A program made the translations under genes and the position numbers. DNA of 64,000 bases, from assembly GCA_900469475.1 (NCBI GenBank), contig UBXG01000017.1:1-64000 (forward strand), written 5' to 3'. Positions 44,986 to 53,742 of the stretch are shown piece by piece. The DNA is from Hyphomicrobiales bacterium. GTDB lineage: Bacteria; Pseudomonadota; Alphaproteobacteria; Rhizobiales; Rhizobiaceae. The stretch's first letter is position 1; every line of letters begins with the position of its first letter. The notes beneath the pieces are model-generated. The model saw only the letters and a program-made list of their open reading frames with translations, ran no database searches and was not told the DNA's origin.

Positions 44986-46488
44986 TCACTTTGCGGCGAG
45001 ACCGGGAATGGTAACCTGGAATACCTGGAACATGGTATCGACATCCGCGCCACTATCATCCTTGTAGGCAGCGCCGACCTGGAAACCATCCTGGGTGATG
45101 AAGTCGTTGTCATTGGCGACGAACAGGAAGTAATCGTCAGGCAGCTTCGGATCCTGAACGCTGACGAGCGACATGGCCTCCCACTTTTCCGAGAGGTTGT
45201 TGCGGTCGTTCGGCGCGCCGTTATGCAGACCAAAGCGCGCTAGATCGGCGCTGTCGTTGATATCGATGAAATTGCTGACTGCCGCCGGCTTGACTGAAGG
45301 ATCAAGAACGCCCTTCGGCGCGACAGCTGTGTCGCCGTCGAACTTGCCGCCGGCAATATCGGTGGCAGCGGAAACATCGACAGCCACAACGCTGCGATAG
45401 AGCGACTTGTCGCCCTTCTGGCCGTAGCCATTGTTGCTATCGCGCGCGAGCATCAGGAAGCTTGTCGGTGAGAGCGCCACGATTTCGCTTTGGGCGGCAA
45501 CGGCCGTCTTGCCCTTGTCGTTGGTGAAGACCGGCAGAGGCACGACATATTCGTGCACCAGCTTCAGATTTGCAGGGTCGGCGGCATCATAGACAAGCGC
45601 GCGGGTATTCTGGCGCGTGGAGCTGGAATCGCCGCCATCCTGGCGAGTCGCGGACTGGAGCACGACGATCAGGAACTTACCGTCCGGGGTCAGGGACATG
45701 CCCTCGAAGCCTTGGTTGTTCTGGCGTCCGCTGGTCGGATCTTTCGGATCGGGAGCGGTTTCGCCCGGGCCGGGATTGTTCGAGGAAAAATTCACGGCGC
45801 CGTGGCGCATCGGCAGAAACGCGGCCGGTGGTGCCGTGGCCGAGATCATCAGCCCACCCGCCGAGAAGCGGTAGATATAGGGACCGTACTCATCACTGAT
45901 GAACATCGAACCATCGGGCAGCCGGGCAATGGCTTCGTTATCGAGCGAAATCTTGCCGTTTGGTGCCTGTGGCAAAAGTGGCAAGCCGCCTTCCGCCTGG
46001 CGAACGCCGTTGGCTGGGTCAAGACCGGTGGTTTCGTTGCCCTTATTGTCCTTCAACAGCAGCGTATCCGCGAGCTTGGCTTCGACGCCCGCCTGTTCCT
46101 TACCGGCTGGAGGCGTTGCACCGGAGGCAACCGGCGTCAGTTTGATATCGATGGTGTTGAGACGCGCACGGTAATCGGTGGTGCCGGCGACATTGTAACC
46201 GCGGTCCGGCAGCAGCCACAGCGAGCCCTTGTAGGTGCCGTCGGCGTTGCGACCCCAGCTCTTGGTATCGATCGACATGCCTGAACCGGAGCCGAAAGTC
46301 TCACCGAACTTATCGCGCTGATTGGCCGGAATGCGGCCGATCGCGACGCGGCCTTTATTGACCAGCGTAACACCGTCAATCGTCACGGAATTATCCGCCA
46401 GCGCCAGCATTGGAGCCGTGAAAACAAATGTGGCAAGCGCTGCCGACAGCAGCGGCAAGCTCTTCGAACGCATATATCTCAAAACCAT
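44986..46488 (-). CDS. esterase-like activity of phytase family protein
   Basis: About 500-residue exported protein of the phytase-like beta-propeller family (PF13449). A signal peptide spans roughly residues 6-30 (PLLSAALATFVFTAPMLALA). The propeller domain has the segments GSGSGMSIDTKSW, GSLWLLPDRGYNV, LPDGSMFISDEYGPYIYRF and NNQGFEGMSLTPDGKFLIVV, typical of the family. AGGAGG stands close to the ATG at 46488; a TTG two codons on would be better spaced, so the start is uncertain. Family members may have phosphatase or esterase activity; no substrate is known. It is monocistronic. Confidence 0.9.
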   Translation of the reverse strand: MVLRYMRSKSLPLLSAALATFVFTAPMLALADNSVTIDGVTLVNKGRVAIGRIPANQRDKFGETFGSGSGMSIDTKSWGRNADGTYKGSLWLLPDRGYNVAGTTDYRARLNTIDIKLTPVASGATPPAGKEQAGVEAKLADTLLLKDNKGNETTGLDPANGVRQAEGGLPLLPQAPNGKISLDNEAIARLPDGSMFISDEYGPYIYRFSAGGLMISATAPPAAFLPMRHGAVNFSSNNPGPGETAPDPKDPTSGRQNNQGFEGMSLTPDGKFLIVVLQSATRQDGGDSSSTRQNTRALVYDAADPANLKLVHEYVVPLPVFTNDKGKTAVAAQSEIVALSPTSFLMLARDSNNGYGQKGDKSLYRSVVAVDVSAATDIAGGKFDGDTAVAPKGVLDPSVKPAAVSNFIDINDSADLARFGLHNGAPNDRNNLSEKWEAMSLVSVQDPKLPDDYFLFVANDNDFITQDGFQVGAAYKDDSGADVDTMFQVFQVTIPGLAAK

Positions 46489-46714
46489 ATCCTCCTGATT
46501 AAAAACTTCATGAAGGCAACGACATCCATCTCCGGCCGTTTCGGACCGCGTTGGAGAACCGCAGCTCGGTGCCTGTGCCCCGAACATACGATGCTGAGAT
46601 ACGTGCGATTATCTGCCCCGACTGACGATCTAAGGCGTCAATATGATAGAGGCATGACAATTCGCGCAGAACGCGAAGGCATTGATCCAACTATTGGAAG
46701 ATGAGCAATTGAGG

Positions 46715-47407
46715 TTAAGGAGCCACGGGAACCGGCTGCCGCAATTCCTTGGCTGCGACCAGCTTCTCGTATTCCGGCGCCACAAGGCCGCCCGAAATCA
46801 GCAGCTTGGCACCATCCTCCGGGCTCATATCGAGCACGGTGATCTTTTCGCGCGGAACGAAGACTAGAAACCCGGCCGTCGGCACCGGCGTCGGCGGCAG
46901 GAAGACCGCCACCATGTCCTGACCCATGGCATTGAATTTCGAAGCGATCTCGCCTTTGGCATCCGTCGATATGAAGACCATGGACCAGAGGCCCGGGCTT
47001 GGATATTCGATCAGCCCTACCTTCTTGAACGAGCTGCCCTGCTCTTTCAGCACAGTCTCGAAGATCTGCTTGACGCTCTTGTAGATCGTGCGCACCAGCG
47101 GCACGCGGTTGACGATCGACTCCCCGAAGCGGACGATGCTCTGACCGATCAGGTTCTTGGCCAGAAAGCCGACGATCGTGATGAAGATCATCGCGATCAC
47201 CAGGCCGGTACCGGGCACAGCGAAGTTCAGATAGCTCTCGGGATCGTAGCGCGCGGGAATATAGGGGCGAACCCAGCTATCGGCCCAATGGACGACGGAC
47301 CAAGTCAGCCATAGTGTAATGGCAATCGGGGCACAGATAATCAGGCCGGCCAGGAAATTGTTTCTGATCCGCGTCGTCACGGACATTTTGATGAGTTTTT
47401 CAGTCAT
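46715..47407 (-). CDS. DUF502 membrane protein
   Basis: 230-residue inner-membrane protein with two membrane segments near the N-terminus (residues 19-40 and 65-90) and a soluble C-terminal domain. The DUF502 pattern is clear: FLAGLIICAPIAITLWLTW, GIGxxPLVRxIYxxxKQ-like NRVPLVRTIYKSVKQIFETV and VFLPPTPVPTAGFLVFVPREKI. Function unknown. GAGCGGCGA precedes the ATG; ATGs a few codons later are also possible. It lies downstream of glmS on the same strand, 176 bp away. Confidence 0.92.
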   Translation of the reverse strand: MTEKLIKMSVTTRIRNNFLAGLIICAPIAITLWLTWSVVHWADSWVRPYIPARYDPESYLNFAVPGTGLVIAMIFITIVGFLAKNLIGQSIVRFGESIVNRVPLVRTIYKSVKQIFETVLKEQGSSFKKVGLIEYPSPGLWSMVFISTDAKGEIASKFNAMGQDMVAVFLPPTPVPTAGFLVFVPREKITVLDMSPEDGAKLLISGGLVAPEYEKLVAAKELRQPVPVAP

Positions 47408-47583
47408 TCGCCGCTCGAAAACTCCGTCCCGTCGCTACCGCTTCCCGGCAAACCCTCCCCACCATCTCCGTGGGCGAATCGTGCCAGAAATTGGGGCGGC
47501 ATACAACCCGCTAGCCACATCTGTGAGCCGAACAAGCGATCGACTCACGAGGACGTGACGGCAAATGCACGGCGAAAGGAATC

Positions 47584-49410
47584 CTATTCCACGGTGACCG
47601 ATTTGGCGAGATTGCGCGGCTGATCGACATCCGTGCCCATGAACACGGCCGTATGATAGGCAAGCAATTGAATCGGCAGCGAGAATATGATCGGCGCGAT
47701 GATCTCGTCGACGACGGGCAAGGTGATCGTCGCCATGGTCGGCAATGTCGATGCGGCAGCGCCAATTTCATCCGTGATGAAGATGATTCGACCGCCACGA
47801 GCCGCAACTTCCTGCATGTTGGAAACGGTCTTGTCGAAGAAGCGGTCATGCGGAGCGATGACGATAACGGGCATGTTCTCGTCGATCAGTGCAATCGGCC
47901 CATGCTTCAATTCGCCAGCCGCATAGCCTTCAGCGTGGATATAGGAGATTTCCTTCAGCTTCAGCGCGCCTTCCATGGCGAGCGGGAAGCTGGTGCCGCG
48001 GCCGAGATAGAGCACATCCTTGAATTTCGAGATCTCGCGCGACAGGCTTTCCATCTGCGGCTGGATGATATTCAGGACATTCGCCATGATGCGCGGCATC
48101 TCGACAAGATGGCGCACCATTTCCTGTTCATTTTCGGCGCTGATGGTACCTCGAGCGACGCCGGCTCCAATCGCCAGCGAGGCGAGAACGGCAAGCTGGC
48201 AGGTGAAAGCCTTCGTCGAGGCGACACCGATTTCCGGGCCGGCCAGGATTGGAAACACGGCATCGGATTCGCGCGCGATGGTCGATTCCCTGACGTTGAC
48301 CACGGCACCGATCTTCAAGCCGTTGTCCCGACAGTAGCGGAGCGAAGCCAAGGTATCCGCGGTTTCGCCGGATTGAGAAATGAATAGGGCGGCCTGCGAC
48401 GGCAACAGTGGCATTTCGCGATAGCGGAACTCGGAGGCGACATCGATTTCGACCGGCAGGCGCGCATAGCGCTCGAACCAATATTTACCCACAAGGCCGG
48501 CGAGATAGGCCGTACCGCAGGCTGATATGGCGAGGCCGGAAACACCGCCGAAATCGATGGCCGAAACATCCGGGCGCACGCGATGGCTGGCGAAATCGAC
48601 ATAGTGACTGAGCGCGTGGGAAATGACTTCCGGTTGCTCGTAGATTTCCTTTTCCATGAAGTGACGATGATTGCCCTTGTCGACCACATAGGCGGTTGCC
48701 TGCGAAATCTGCCGCGGCCTAGTCACTTCATTGCCGTTGAAATCGAGAATGGTCGCGCCGGCATGGGTGACGATGGCGCAGTCGCCGTCGACGAGATAGC
48801 TGATCTCATTGGTGAAGGGCGCAAGGGCGATCGCATCCGAACCGAGGAACATCTCGCCCTTGCCGTAACCCACGGCAAGCGGCGGGCCAGAACGCGCCGC
48901 CATCAACGTGTCAGGATCGTTCTGGAACATAACGGCCAATGCGTAAGCGCCGGTCACGCGGTTCAGCATTTTCAGCATGGCTGTACGTGCGTCCAAGCCC
49001 TCGCGGACATATTTGGCCAGAAGATGGGCGACAACTTCCGTATCCGTCTGCGAGGCAAATTCCTGCCCTTCGGCCTTCAGCTCTTCTCGCAGCTCCGAGA
49101 AGTTTTCGATGATGCCGTTATGGACGACGGCAACGCCTTCCACGAAATGCGGGTGGGCATTGATTTCATTCGGAACACCGTGAGTTGCCCAGCGCGTGTG
49201 TGCAATGCCCGTCGTGCCGGGCAGAGGATCCGTCTCCAGCCGCTTCTCCAGATTGAAGAGCTTTCCTTCCGCGCGGCGGCGATCCATCACGCCGTCATGG
49301 ATCGTCGCGACTCCAGCCGAATCATAGCCGCGGTACTCGAGCCGCCGCAGCGCGTCCACCAAACGCTCCGCCACAGGCTTCGTTCCGACGATCCCAACAA
49401 TACCGCACAT
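47584..49410 (-). CDS. glmS: glutamine-fructose-6-phosphate aminotransferase
   Basis: 608-residue enzyme making glucosamine-6-phosphate, the first step to UDP-GlcNAc for peptidoglycan and lipid A. The N-terminal glutaminase domain begins with the nucleophile Cys2 (MCGIVGIVG) and has THGVPNEINAHPH. The C-terminal part has two SIS domains (LFISQSGETADTLASLRY and YLGRGTSFPLAMEGALKLKEISYIHAEGYAAGELKHGPIALI). The length matches the family. GGAGAG lies before the ATG. glmU lies 114 bp upstream on the same strand. I saw no glmS ribozyme-like sequence in the short leader. Confidence 0.98.
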   Translation of the reverse strand: MCGIVGIVGTKPVAERLVDALRRLEYRGYDSAGVATIHDGVMDRRRAEGKLFNLEKRLETDPLPGTTGIAHTRWATHGVPNEINAHPHFVEGVAVVHNGIIENFSELREELKAEGQEFASQTDTEVVAHLLAKYVREGLDARTAMLKMLNRVTGAYALAVMFQNDPDTLMAARSGPPLAVGYGKGEMFLGSDAIALAPFTNEISYLVDGDCAIVTHAGATILDFNGNEVTRPRQISQATAYVVDKGNHRHFMEKEIYEQPEVISHALSHYVDFASHRVRPDVSAIDFGGVSGLAISACGTAYLAGLVGKYWFERYARLPVEIDVASEFRYREMPLLPSQAALFISQSGETADTLASLRYCRDNGLKIGAVVNVRESTIARESDAVFPILAGPEIGVASTKAFTCQLAVLASLAIGAGVARGTISAENEQEMVRHLVEMPRIMANVLNIIQPQMESLSREISKFKDVLYLGRGTSFPLAMEGALKLKEISYIHAEGYAAGELKHGPIALIDENMPVIVIAPHDRFFDKTVSNMQEVAARGGRIIFITDEIGAAASTLPTMATITLPVVDEIIAPIIFSLPIQLLAYHTAVFMGTDVDQPRNLAKSVTVE

Positions 49411-49524
49411 ACAGCTCTCCGTCTGGCCTCAGATATGAAGGCAAGTCCTAATCATTCCTGCAATTTTCTCAATTGTCACAACGGTCACTTTCGATTTCCG
49501 ACCGTTACGTCAACGCGCGAGAGT

Positions 49525-50886
49525 TTAGTGGCCGCCCTTTTTCGCTGCCTTGATGGCAAGGGCTCGCTCGCGGATCACCTTGGCCCGCTCCGGCTTTACT
49601 TCCTGGCGAGCCCGGCCGAAGGCCAGCGCATCGGCCGGAACATCCTCGGTGATGACACTGCCGGAAGCAATATATGCGCCGTCGCCGATATGGATGGGCG
49701 CAACCAGCGACGAATTGGAACCGACGAAAGCGTTGGCGCCGATATGCGTTTCATGCTTGTTAACGCCGTCATAATTGCAAGTGATCGTACCCGCGCCGAT
49801 ATTGCTGCCTGCTCCGATCGTCGCATCACCGATATAGGTCAGATGATTGACTTTGGCGCCCTCGCCAATCTTGCCGTTCTTGACCTCGCAGAAATTGCCG
49901 ACCTTGGCGCCACCGGCGAGATCGGCCCCCGGGCGCAGCCTCGCAAAGGGGCCGACCGTAGCACCCGCACTGACATGGGCGCCCTCGATGTGCGAGAAGG
50001 CATGAATGACTGCGCCTCCCTCGATGACCGCGCCCGGACCGAAGACAACATTCGGCTCGATCAGCGCATCCTGGCCGATCACGGTGTCATAGGCGAGGAA
50101 AACGGTTTCCGGCGCTATCATGGTCACGCCCAACAGCATCACCTCATGCCGGCGGCGCTCCTGCCAGAGGCGCTCGATGAAGGCAAGTTCGGCGCGGTTG
50201 TTGCAGCCGGTCATCTCGACTTCGGGCGCATCGACGGCAACGGCGCGTCCGCCAAGCGAGCGGGCGATCTCGACGAGATCGGTGAGGTAATATTCGCCCT
50301 TGGCATTGTTGTTGCCGATGCGGTCGAGAAGCTCCAGCGCCTTGCGGCCGTTGATCGCCATCAGCCCGCTATTGCACCATTTTATCGCGAGTTCGGCATC
50401 GGTTGCATCCTTGGCTTCTCGAATGGCGATCAGCTCGCCATCCTTGACCAGCAATCGGCCATAGGCGTTGGGATGTTCCGTATGAAATCCGATGACGACG
50501 ATGTCGTTACCATCGGCCAGTCCCTGGCGGGCAGCACGAAGCGGCACATCGGTCAGCAGAGGGACGTCTCCGTAGGCAACGATAATATCGTCATATCCGC
50601 GAGCAATCGCCTCGCGCGCCGCCAGCACGGCATGGCCCGTGCCGAGACGTTCCTTCTGAAGATAGGATTCGATGGTGATGCCGCCGATCGACGCTGCGGT
50701 ACTAACCTCATCCGCATTGCGCCCGACAACCAGAGCAGCCGCCGAAATCCCGGTCTTGGAGATCGCATCCATGACATGGGCGATCATCGGGCGCCCGGCA
50801 ATCGGATGCAGGACCTTCGACATCGATGACTTCATGCGGGTACTGTCGCCGGCGGCGAGGATGATGGCGAGGCAGCTGCGTTCCAT
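49525..50886 (-). CDS. glmU: bifunctional GlmU (acetyltransferase / uridylyltransferase)
   Basis: 453-residue enzyme doing the last two steps of UDP-GlcNAc synthesis: acetylation of glucosamine-1-phosphate and uridylyl transfer. The N-terminal half has the pyrophosphorylase loop LAAGDSTRMKSSMSKVLHP (Ser where the common motif has Pro in PKVLH). The C-terminal half is a left-handed beta helix of hexapeptide repeats (VVFGPGAVIEGGAVIHAFSHIEG, VNHLTYIGDATIGAGSNIGAG). GGAGC lies before the ATG. It precedes glmS on the same strand, so the hexosamine genes are linked. It is preceded by the sugar ABC operon on the same strand. Confidence 0.97.
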   Translation of the reverse strand: MERSCLAIILAAGDSTRMKSSMSKVLHPIAGRPMIAHVMDAISKTGISAAALVVGRNADEVSTAASIGGITIESYLQKERLGTGHAVLAAREAIARGYDDIIVAYGDVPLLTDVPLRAARQGLADGNDIVVIGFHTEHPNAYGRLLVKDGELIAIREAKDATDAELAIKWCNSGLMAINGRKALELLDRIGNNNAKGEYYLTDLVEIARSLGGRAVAVDAPEVEMTGCNNRAELAFIERLWQERRRHEVMLLGVTMIAPETVFLAYDTVIGQDALIEPNVVFGPGAVIEGGAVIHAFSHIEGAHVSAGATVGPFARLRPGADLAGGAKVGNFCEVKNGKIGEGAKVNHLTYIGDATIGAGSNIGAGTITCNYDGVNKHETHIGANAFVGSNSSLVAPIHIGDGAYIASGSVITEDVPADALAFGRARQEVKPERAKVIRERALAIKAAKKGGH

Positions 50887-50985
50887 TTCAGGCTCCGAGA
50901 TATACGGTCAGGCGTCGGCACAGGCCGAGTGACTCCCTCATATCAACAAGTCGAGCGATGAACTACGGCGAAATTCAAGGCGACC

Positions 50986-51756
50986 TCAGGCCTCGGCAAG
51001 AGCCTCGAAAGCTTCGAGGACATGCTGACGCCCATCGATGATCACGAATTCCATCGCCTTATGGGCAGCAAGGCCGTCCCGTGCCGCTATCGCGTCCACT
51101 ATGGCCATATGCGTATCAGCAATATTGGCGAAGCCATTGGTTGACGGCGGCGCGCTCATGCGAAACATGCCAACCAGTGCGGCTTTGATAAGCCCACCCA
51201 GCGATCGCATGAACGGATTTTGCGAAGCCTCAGTAATTGCCAAGTGGAAATGCAAATCGGCGACTGCGAGGCTATCGGAAGTATGGTGCGGCGCCGCCAT
51301 GGCGGCTGCAAGATTGCGAAGCAGTTCGATATTCTCTCGGCTGGCCCTTTTCGCCACCAGACTCGCGGCGAAAGGCTCAAACGCCATGCGTATATCGTAA
51401 AGATGAAGAAGAAATTCCTTGTTGACGCCGCTCTCGAAATGCCAATTGAGCACTTCATTATCGAACATGTTCCAATGGATCTTCTCGGTCACGCGCGTCC
51501 CGACGCGCGCGCGCGGCACCACCAGCCCCTTTGCCGCCAATGTCTTCATGCTTTCACGCAGGACGGTGCGGGATACCTTGAACCGTTGCAGAAGCTCGCT
51601 GTCACCGGGAAGAATGCTTCCGATCGGAAATGCACCCGAGACGATCGCCTTACCCAACTCATCGACCACTTGAGCGTGGCTCGTGCGCGATTTTCCCTCG
51701 GATTTTCCGGTCTCAAGCATTCGGTTTCGCAAGAGCTCTGTCCCTCCCTCAGACAT
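50986..51756 (-). CDS. FadR/GntR family transcriptional regulator (FCD)
   Basis: 256-residue regulator with an N-terminal winged helix (SHAQVVDELGKAIVSGAFPIGSILPGDSELLQRFKVSRTVLRESMKTLAAKGLV) and a helical FCD ligand-binding domain with metal-type histidines (DLHFHLAITEAS). The gene overlaps the end of the permease gene before it by eight bases and closes the sugar transporter operon, so it is likely the local regulator of that operon. A candidate site AGTAATACT lies upstream of the binding protein gene (56406-56414). The start is uncertain, as no good Shine-Dalgarno was seen. The inducer is probably the transported sugar or a catabolite. Confidence 0.92.
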   Translation of the reverse strand: MSEGGTELLRNRMLETGKSEGKSRTSHAQVVDELGKAIVSGAFPIGSILPGDSELLQRFKVSRTVLRESMKTLAAKGLVVPRARVGTRVTEKIHWNMFDNEVLNWHFESGVNKEFLLHLYDIRMAFEPFAASLVAKRASRENIELLRNLAAAMAAPHHTSDSLAVADLHFHLAITEASQNPFMRSLGGLIKAALVGMFRMSAPPSTNGFANIADTHMAIVDAIAARDGLAAHKAMEFVIIDGRQHVLEAFEALAEA

Positions 51757-52717
51757 ATCGTCGGTTTAAGCGGGAAAGCAGCAGAAGTCCCTTCTGCATC
51801 AGAATAAAGGCAAACAGCAACAAGCCTATCAGTATCTTCGTCCACCAACTGGAAAGCGTTCCATCGAAGGTGATGTAGGTCTGAATCAAGCCCTGTATGA
51901 GAATTCCGATGAGTGTTCCTCCGACGAATCCCGCTCCTCCCGTCAGCAGTGTTCCCCCTATGACCACGGCAGCGATCGCATCGAGTTCGACACCGACCGT
52001 GGCAAGCGAGTATCCGGCAGATGTATAGATAGAAAAAACGATTCCGGATAGGCCAGCAAGAAATCCAGAAAGGGCATAGATCTGGATCGTCGTCTTGCCG
52101 ACAGGCACGCCCATCAGCACCGCCGTTTGAGCGCCGCCACCGAGAGCATAGACATTGGCGCCGAAGCGAGTGCGTTGCGCCAGCACAATCCCGCCGGCAA
52201 AGACGAGCAGCATGAGACCGCCGATCAAAGTCAGCCGGCCGCCGCCGGGCATCAGCCAATAGAGATCGTTGAGCTGAGAGTAGAAATCATGCTCGATCGG
52301 AATGCTGTCGATCGACAACACGAAGGCGATGCCCCGCGCCAGAAACATGCCGGCCAGCGTCACGATGAAAGGCGGCATGCTGAGATAGTGAATGATGGCG
52401 CCCATGCCGGCGCCAAAAATCGTCGTGATGACAAGAACAAGAACGAACGCGATCAACGGGTGGATCGCCGTATCGCGCAGAATGACGGCCAGGAAAACAC
52501 CGGTAAAGGCAATGATCGAGCCGATGGACAGGTCGATGCCGCCCGAGATGATGACGAAGGTCATGCCTACGGCGGCAATTCCCAAAAATGCGTTATCAGT
52601 CAACAGGTTGCCCATCACCCGCGTCGACAGCATGTTCGGATACTGCGTCACGCAGGCGATATAGGCCAGAATGAAGATGAGGATCGTTGCAAGCAGCGGA
52701 AGATATTTCGAATTCAC
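51749..52717 (-). CDS. yjfF: sugar ABC transporter permease (YjfF-like)
   Basis: 322-residue inner-membrane permease of the RbsC/AraH family with about ten membrane segments, resembling YjfF of the E. coli galactofuranose importer YtfQRT-YjfF. The family motif GGIDLSIGSIIAFTGV appears around residues 61-76, and the C-terminal VELDAIAAVVIGGTLLTGGAGFVGGTLIG loop contacts the ATPase. The start is a GTG with AAGGAGCAGG upstream and overlaps the end of the preceding permease gene (four bases). Substrate by family is galactofuranose or a similar sugar; not proven. Confidence 0.88.
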   Translation of the reverse strand: MNSKYLPLLATILIFILAYIACVTQYPNMLSTRVMGNLLTDNAFLGIAAVGMTFVIISGGIDLSIGSIIAFTGVFLAVILRDTAIHPLIAFVLVLVITTIFGAGMGAIIHYLSMPPFIVTLAGMFLARGIAFVLSIDSIPIEHDFYSQLNDLYWLMPGGGRLTLIGGLMLLVFAGGIVLAQRTRFGANVYALGGGAQTAVLMGVPVGKTTIQIYALSGFLAGLSGIVFSIYTSAGYSLATVGVELDAIAAVVIGGTLLTGGAGFVGGTLIGILIQGLIQTYITFDGTLSSWWTKILIGLLLFAFILMQKGLLLLSRLNRRYV

Positions 52718-53742
52718 TTTGCCTGCTCCTTTTGCACCATCTGCCCCTCGTCTCGGCGACGCCAGAAGAATGACGTGGCGGATTGAACCGCCGGAGACTG
52801 GATGACCAGAATGACGATGACGATAATCGCCTTGATCACCAGATTGAATTCCGGCGGAAAGCCGGAGAGCAGGATGCCTGTATTGACCGATTGAATGATC
52901 ATTGCGCCGATCAGCGAACCGACGATGCTGAAACGACCGCCGAGCAGCGAATTGCCGCCAACCACGACCGCAAGGATCGCATCCAGCTCAAGCCACAGAC
53001 CGGCATTATTGGCGTCCGCACCCTTAATGTCGGCCGTAACGATGATACCCGCGATGGAGGCACAAAGGCCGCTCAATGCGTAAACCGCAATCAGCAGGAC
53101 CGGGGTCCGGATACCGGACAAGGTGCTTGCCCGGCGATTGATGCCGATGGCTTCGACCAACATTCCAAGAGCCGTGCGCCGGACCAAAGCGATCACCAAA
53201 AGCGCAGCGACAAGCCAGATCACCACCGGCATCGGCAGGGCAACGAACGAGCCGCTGCCAAGAAAGATCAGTCCGTCATTGTTGAAGGTGAGGATCGCGC
53301 CCTCAGTGATCAATTGCGCAATGCCGCGGCCGGCCACCATCAGCACCAGCGTTGCGATGATCGGCTGGATATCGAGTACGGCGACGAGGAAACCGTTCCA
53401 GAGCCCGCATGCCAGACCGACGCCGATCGTCAACAGCAGCGTATAGGAAAGCGAGTAGCCGGCAACGATCGAGGACGCCGCAACAGCACCGCAGATCGCG
53501 ATGACCGCGCCGACGGACAGATCGATGCCTTTCGTGGCGATGACCAGCGTCATGCCAATGGCAAGCAGCGCTACCGGCGCACCACGATTGAGTACGTCCA
53601 CCAAGCTCCCGTAGAGCCTTCCATTCTGAACTTCCAGATGAAAGAAATGCGGGAACATTATGAAATTCAAGAGAAGAATAACCGCGAGTGCAATGAGCTG
53701 AGGCATCAGCCGAAGCAAGGAGGTTTTGATTGGCGAGCTCAT
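52714..53742 (-). CDS. ytfT: sugar ABC transporter permease (YtfT-like)
   Basis: 342-residue permease partner of the next gene, same family and general shape. Motif TKGIDLSVGAVIAICGAVAAS near residues 70-90 and LELDAILAVVVGGNSLLGGRFS in the C-terminal loop. GGAGGACGC precedes the ATG. The start overlaps the end of the ATPase gene by four bases, and the end overlaps the start of the YjfF-like gene. Two different permeases form the channel of this importer, as for YtfT and YjfF. Confidence 0.88.
   Translation of the reverse strand: MSSPIKTSLLRLMPQLIALAVILLLNFIMFPHFFHLEVQNGRLYGSLVDVLNRGAPVALLAIGMTLVIATKGIDLSVGAVIAICGAVAASSIVAGYSLSYTLLLTIGVGLACGLWNGFLVAVLDIQPIIATLVLMVAGRGIAQLITEGAILTFNNDGLIFLGSGSFVALPMPVVIWLVAALLVIALVRRTALGMLVEAIGINRRASTLSGIRTPVLLIAVYALSGLCASIAGIIVTADIKGADANNAGLWLELDAILAVVVGGNSLLGGRFSIVGSLIGAMIIQSVNTGILLSGFPPEFNLVIKAIIVIVILVIQSPAVQSATSFFWRRRDEGQMVQKEQAK

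Noticed and set aside
49411..49524. glmS ribozyme upstream of glmS
   Set aside because: The 114-bp gap after glmU has no recognisable ribozyme core; such ribozymes belong mainly to Gram-positive bacteria.
48583..50829. 748-codon plus-strand frame opposite glmS and glmU
   Set aside because: Antisense shadow of two well-known genes in GC-rich DNA; no family resemblance.
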